Shown: positions 59,760-64,000 of the stretch, piece by piece
How the letters are laid out: the number at the start of each line of letters is the position of its first letter
Numbering within the stretch: position 1 is the stretch's first letter
Assembly (NCBI GenBank): GCA_012934845.2
Contig: WNNJ02002751.1
Span: 124,001 to 188,000 of the forward strand
Direction: 5' to 3'
DNA from: Pomphorhynchus laevis
Lineage: Eukaryota > Acanthocephala > Palaeacanthocephala > Echinorhynchida > Pomphorhynchidae
Length of the DNA: 64,000 nucleotides
The notes under the pieces: generated by a model
Seen by the model: the letters and a program-made list of their open reading frames with translations, nothing else
Databases searched by the model: none
Told to the model about the DNA's origin: nothing
Made by a program: the position numbers and the translations under genes

Positions 59760-62174
59760 GTAAATTTCAAAATAATATTTAACACATTGAAAAGATGTAT
59801 AAAAAATCGAATATTCACTCACTTATTAGTTATTTATTAATTGAACGTGTAAAGTTTATTTATTACAAAGTCGAATTTTAATAGCCAACTCCTTTTATCA
59901 CAAAAAATACAAGAAAGACTTTTTTCGTATCAAAAATACGTCTATTTTTAAATTGTTTTAATCAATGCCTGGTGAACTGACTGTTCATTAATTAACTTTT
60001 TTTGTCATAAGAAACTATCAGTTTACAAAATTGGTATTTGATTATTATATGAATTTAACGTCATCTGGCATATGCTTGACTGCAAAGTCGTGAAAAATCG
60101 TAAAACTGAATTTAAATTCAAAAATAGCCTAATTTATTTAACTATTTTTGATGGAACCAAGAAAATAGATTTTTTATTTAAATACGATATTTTAATAGCT
60201 ACTGACAACATTTTCAAATGAGGATTTTTAAAATGTATTAAACTTTTAGTGAACAAAATACGTAAACCAATCATATAAACACAAATTCGATTAAGGTGCA
60301 TGATAAAAGGGTAATATACCCCTGCTCACCGTTTACACTAACACCTCTGGAAGTTGGTATGGTTCTAACATCCTCACACTAGACAAGTACTATAAAACCG
60401 ATAACTATATAAGGTATATGTGTAATATAATTATTAAACACACCAGTCCTTCCATCGACAATTAGCATTATAATTCTCCCGGTATATGTGGCTTATTGTA
60501 TAAGTCATACAAGAAGCCACAAATATACAGTTAACATCCATAATCATTCAAATCTACAAACATAATAAAACAATACTCAAAACAATCGAAAATAGAATTT
60601 CCGTAACCAGAACAATGACATGAACATAAATTAGGCGCAATTTCTGCTACATGCCCGAATTAATAGTCACTTTGACCACTTTCGTACTACAAGAAATCTG
60701 ATAAAAGATAAGAACCAATTTATATGACGCTAATCTAAATTCAGATTACGTATTCCTCTAAAGTCAAACCAACTGCTCGATGAGTTATTTAACATCGAGG
60801 GAAAAATAGAACATTTTAGATTAGAAGCCTTGTTATCAGGAGTAACTTAAGATTATAACCAAGATTTAGAGGTAATTTCGCCCTTTTCTATTTCAAATCA
60901 TTCTCACTTTTAAACAAGTTCTACTGCCACTAAAATCACACCTATTAAAATGCCCTTTTTATTCACGATAGTAATTGACAACCTAATAAACTACCTTTGC
61001 ATAGTCAACTTACTACGTCCATTGAAACTCTCAGCTGACGGGCTACTATATATAAATTTCTTTATAAGCCATCATTAAATGCCTTAAATCAAATGTAGAT
61101 TTTTATCTCACGTTTATATTCAAATTACTTGTGGACCAATTAATCTATCAGTGGTTTTTCTTATTGCTCTGGGTTTTTATAAATAAATCTTATATCCATC
61201 ATTTTACAATAACTAAACTTTAAACCATGCTCATACAACATTAACTATTAAAACCCTAAATAAACTTACATACTTATACTCCTCCAACTTGTACCTAACC
61301 GATAGAATATAACTACTTTAATCACCATCCCCACATTCTGCAGGACTTGTTCCTAATATCTTAAAATTTTGGGAATCCGCGTATTAAACAAAGATCTAAC
61401 CGTCCAAATCCAATAGGTAATTCAACTACTTTATTTTGACTTTTAAGCCTAAATTTATTTCTAACTTCAGCATATGCATCTCAATTGCTAACTTTTCTGA
61501 AGGGAAGAGTTAGCTCAAAACTTGAAACTTTTGAGTATATTGACATAAATAGACGATTTATTCTCTCCATGATTATCAACTAGCTAGTAGCATTTGGAAA
61601 TTGTCTGTCTTCCAATACTGACTCTTAAACTTACTTTAAACTTCTTAATGACTCCACAATCCTCCTATGGTGTGATGGATTAGTCTTCCACTCACTCTAT
61701 TGACGGCATTCGATGGACAAATATAAATCAATTGGATCCACCCAATGGCATATGAAAAGCCTACATTAAAATTGCATCCCTACCTTCGATAAAACATTTC
61801 ATTACTCGTAGCTCTAAAAGAAATCAATGTACCGTCATGCCTTTGCTATAAACACTAGAAGAAACTGTGGAATAAATGTTAATTTAACCACAGCAAACAC
61901 CGATATAAAATGGAACCTAAATCAAAACTTTGAAAATCTCACTCCCGAAATGAGAGGTAATCAAATGTTTAAAACTAAGAACAGAGAAACTATAATTTCT
62001 ATTCTGAATACGAAATTAAAAGTGGATACACAAAATTAGTATCATAAAAGTATTGTTAAGATTCTAAATGGCTAGTACGATCCATGTTAACAACCAATAA
62101 CAAGCATTAAAATACACTTTAAATCACACATCCTCGTATAATATATAGGAGTATATAACACATATCAAGGCCAA
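59760..62174. other. AT-rich interval, no gene recognised
   Basis: 2.4 kb with no LINE, Penelope-like or transposon motif and no convincing exon. It should contain the rest of the ZGPAT-like gene if that gene is intact, but neither the finger's closing His nor a G-patch was found. The 70-codon frame at 61827-62039 has plausible composition but resembles nothing known to me. From about 60300 on, the plus strand is A/C-rich. Confidence 0.35.
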
Positions 62175-64000
62175 ATCTTATCGATGAATAATCTCATCGC
62201 TTATTAATCTTATCGATGATTAATCTTTTCGATGATTAATCTTATCGCTCATTAATATTATCGCTCATTAATCTTATCGGTTATTAATCTTATCGGTTAT
62301 TAATCTTATATGTGATTAGTCGTATCAATGATTAACGTTATCGATGATTATTCTTATAGATAATTAATATTATCGATGATTAATCTAATTGATGATTATT
62401 CTTATCGTTGATTAATCTTATCCATGATTAATCTTATCGATAATTAATCTTATCGGTTATTAATCTTTTCGGTTATTAATCTTATCGGTTATTAATCTTA
62501 TCGGTTATTAATCTTATCGGTTATTAATCTTATCGGTTATTAATCTTATCTGATTAATCTTATCGCTTATTAATCTTATCGATGATTTATCTTGTCGATG
62601 ATTTATCTTGTCGATGATTAATCTTATCGGTGATTAATCTTATTGATGATTAATATTATCGATATTTCATCTTATCGGATATTAATCTTATTGGATATAA
62701 ATCTTATCGGTTATTAATCTTATCGGTTATTAATCTTATCGGTTATTAATCTTATCGGTTATTAACCTTATCGGTTATTAACCTTATCGGTTATTAATCT
62801 TATCGGTTATTAATCTTATCAGTGATTAATCTTATCAGTGATTAATCTTATCGATGATTTATCTTGTCGATGATTTATCTTGTCGATGATTAATCTTATC
62901 GGTGATTAATCTCATTGATGATTAATCTTATCGATAATTCATCTTATCGGATATTAATCTTATTGGATATAAATCTTATCTGTTATTAATCTTATCGGTT
63001 ATTAATCTTATCGGTTATTAATCTTATCGGTTATTAATCTTATCGGTAATTAATCTTATCGGTTATTAATCTTATCAGTGATTAATCTTATCGCTTATTA
63101 ATCTTATCGATGATTTATCTTGTCGATGATTTATCTTGTCGATGATTAATCTTATCGGTGATTAATCTTATTGATGATTAATCTTATAGATAATTCATCT
63201 TATCGGATATTAATCTTATTGGATATAAATCTTATCAGTTATTAATCTTATCGGTTATTAATCTTATCAGTTATTAATCTTATCGGTTATTAATCTTATC
63301 GGTTATTAATCTTATCGGTTATTAATCTTATCGGTTATTAATCTTATCGGTTATTAATCTTATCGGTTATTAATCTTATCGGTTATTAATCTTATCGGTT
63401 ATTAATCTTATCGGTTATTAATCTTATCGGTTATTAATCTTATCGGTTATTAATCTTATCGGTTATTAATCTTATCGGTTATTAATCTTATCGATAATTT
63501 ATCTTATCGATAATTAATCTTATCGATTATTAAACTTATCTGGAATTAATCTTATCGCTTATTAATCTTATCAGTGATTAATCTTATCGGTTATCTTTTT
63601 TATCGGTGATTTATCTTATCGCTTATAAATCTTATCGAGGATTAATCTTATGGATTATTAATATCATCGATGATTAATCTTATCGCTTATTAATCTTATC
63701 GGTTATTAATCTTATCGGTTATTAATCTTATCAGTTATTAATCTTATCGATGATTTATCTTATCGGTTATTCATTTTATCGGTTATTAAACTTATCTGGA
63801 ATTAATCTTATCGGTTATTAATCTTATCGGTTATAAATCTTATCGGTTATTAATCTTATCGGTTATTAATATTATCGGTTATTTATCTTATCGGTTATTA
63901 ATCTTATCGGTTATTAATCTTATCGGTTATTAATCTTATCGGTTATTAATCTTATCGGTTATTAATCTTATCGGTTATTAATCTTATCGGTTATTAATCT
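62175..64000. repeat. 16-bp minisatellite with higher-order period
   Basis: The consensus unit is ttaatcttatcggtta, over 110 copies, running off the right edge. Variant units form a longer pattern: the block starting tcgatgatttatcttgtcg recurs at 62579, 62851 and 63107 (steps of 272 and 256 bases, i.e. 17 and 16 units), each followed by the same series of variants (tattgatga, tcggatat, ttggatata). The regions after 63240 and after 63880 are almost pure consensus. No spacers and no coding. Confidence 0.95.

Noticed and set aside
61827-62039. 70-codon plus-strand frame as the next ZGPAT-like exon
   Set aside because: No closing His of the CCCH finger, no G-patch motif and no good acceptor phase; probably chance.
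62175-64000. CRISPR-like array
   Set aside because: Units are contiguous 16-mers without spacers, in a eukaryotic setting; it is a minisatellite.
1-64000. tRNA or rRNA genes
   Set aside because: No cloverleaf with a GTTCGA-type arm plus matching stems, and no rRNA-like stretch, was noticed by eye. A dedicated search could still find one.

Overview
This is a eukaryotic, almost certainly animal, window that is AT-rich and packed with mobile elements. Only two host genes can be supported. The first is a Rho GDP-dissociation inhibitor on the minus strand (2895-3569), in one uninterrupted reading frame. The second is a ZGPAT-like zinc-finger gene on the plus strand, with a probable exon at 53920-54113 and two clear exons at 59514-59621 and 59665-59759 separated by a 43-nt intron. 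No bacterial operons, tRNA or rRNA genes were seen. The mix of several LINE families, Penelope-like elements with a GIY-YIG nuclease, a Ty3/Gypsy remnant and a Merlin transposon points to an invertebrate. I cannot name the species from the sequence.

Most of 1-57.7 kb is a mosaic of broken LINEs on both strands. For reference I call the families A (with a more GC-rich subfamily A'), B, D, E, F and G; these are my labels, not database names. They share a plan: ORF1 with an N-terminal Cys-rich finger and an RRM-like region, then ORF2 with an APE-type endonuclease, a reverse transcriptase and a C-terminal WN.LP-type region. They end in a small hairpin and a short (ATT)n-like tail. Best preserved are LINE B at 45.7-50.3 kb (minus), LINE D RT at 16892-18610 (plus), LINE A' at 24.9-28.1 kb (minus) and LINE A at 28.1-32.4 kb (plus). 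An older, more decayed LINE type lies at 9.1-11.1 kb and 36.85-37.3 kb. A distinct single-ORF RT element ("element C": Cys-rich finger, RT, C-terminal nuclease-like domain, no APE endonuclease) occurs at 1.67-2.16, 18.7-19.5 and 33.06-36.1 kb.

Penelope-like pieces lie at 38.6-40.1 kb and 51.4-53.8 kb, the latter in an 813-bp tandem array. A Ty3/Gypsy pol fossil lies at 43.8-45.5 kb. An apparently whole Merlin DNA transposon (58273-59437) has 25-bp perfect terminal inverted repeats, an 8-bp target duplication and an uninterrupted DDE transposase, and sits inside the large intron of the ZGPAT-like gene. The window ends in a 16-bp minisatellite (about 62175-64000) with a higher-order period.

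The most unusual signal is structural. Many breakpoints of these elements carry short perfect fold-back inverted duplications, sometimes as zig-zag A-A'-A triplets. One LINE B copy also carries a 1.1-kb patch copied from a composite LINE A/LINE D junction 11 kb away. Together these suggest repeated snap-back, template-switching repair, or, as an alternative to exclude, amplification or assembly chimerism. Everything here is read by eye, so element boundaries are approximate to about 10-30 bp unless a precise repeat fixes them.
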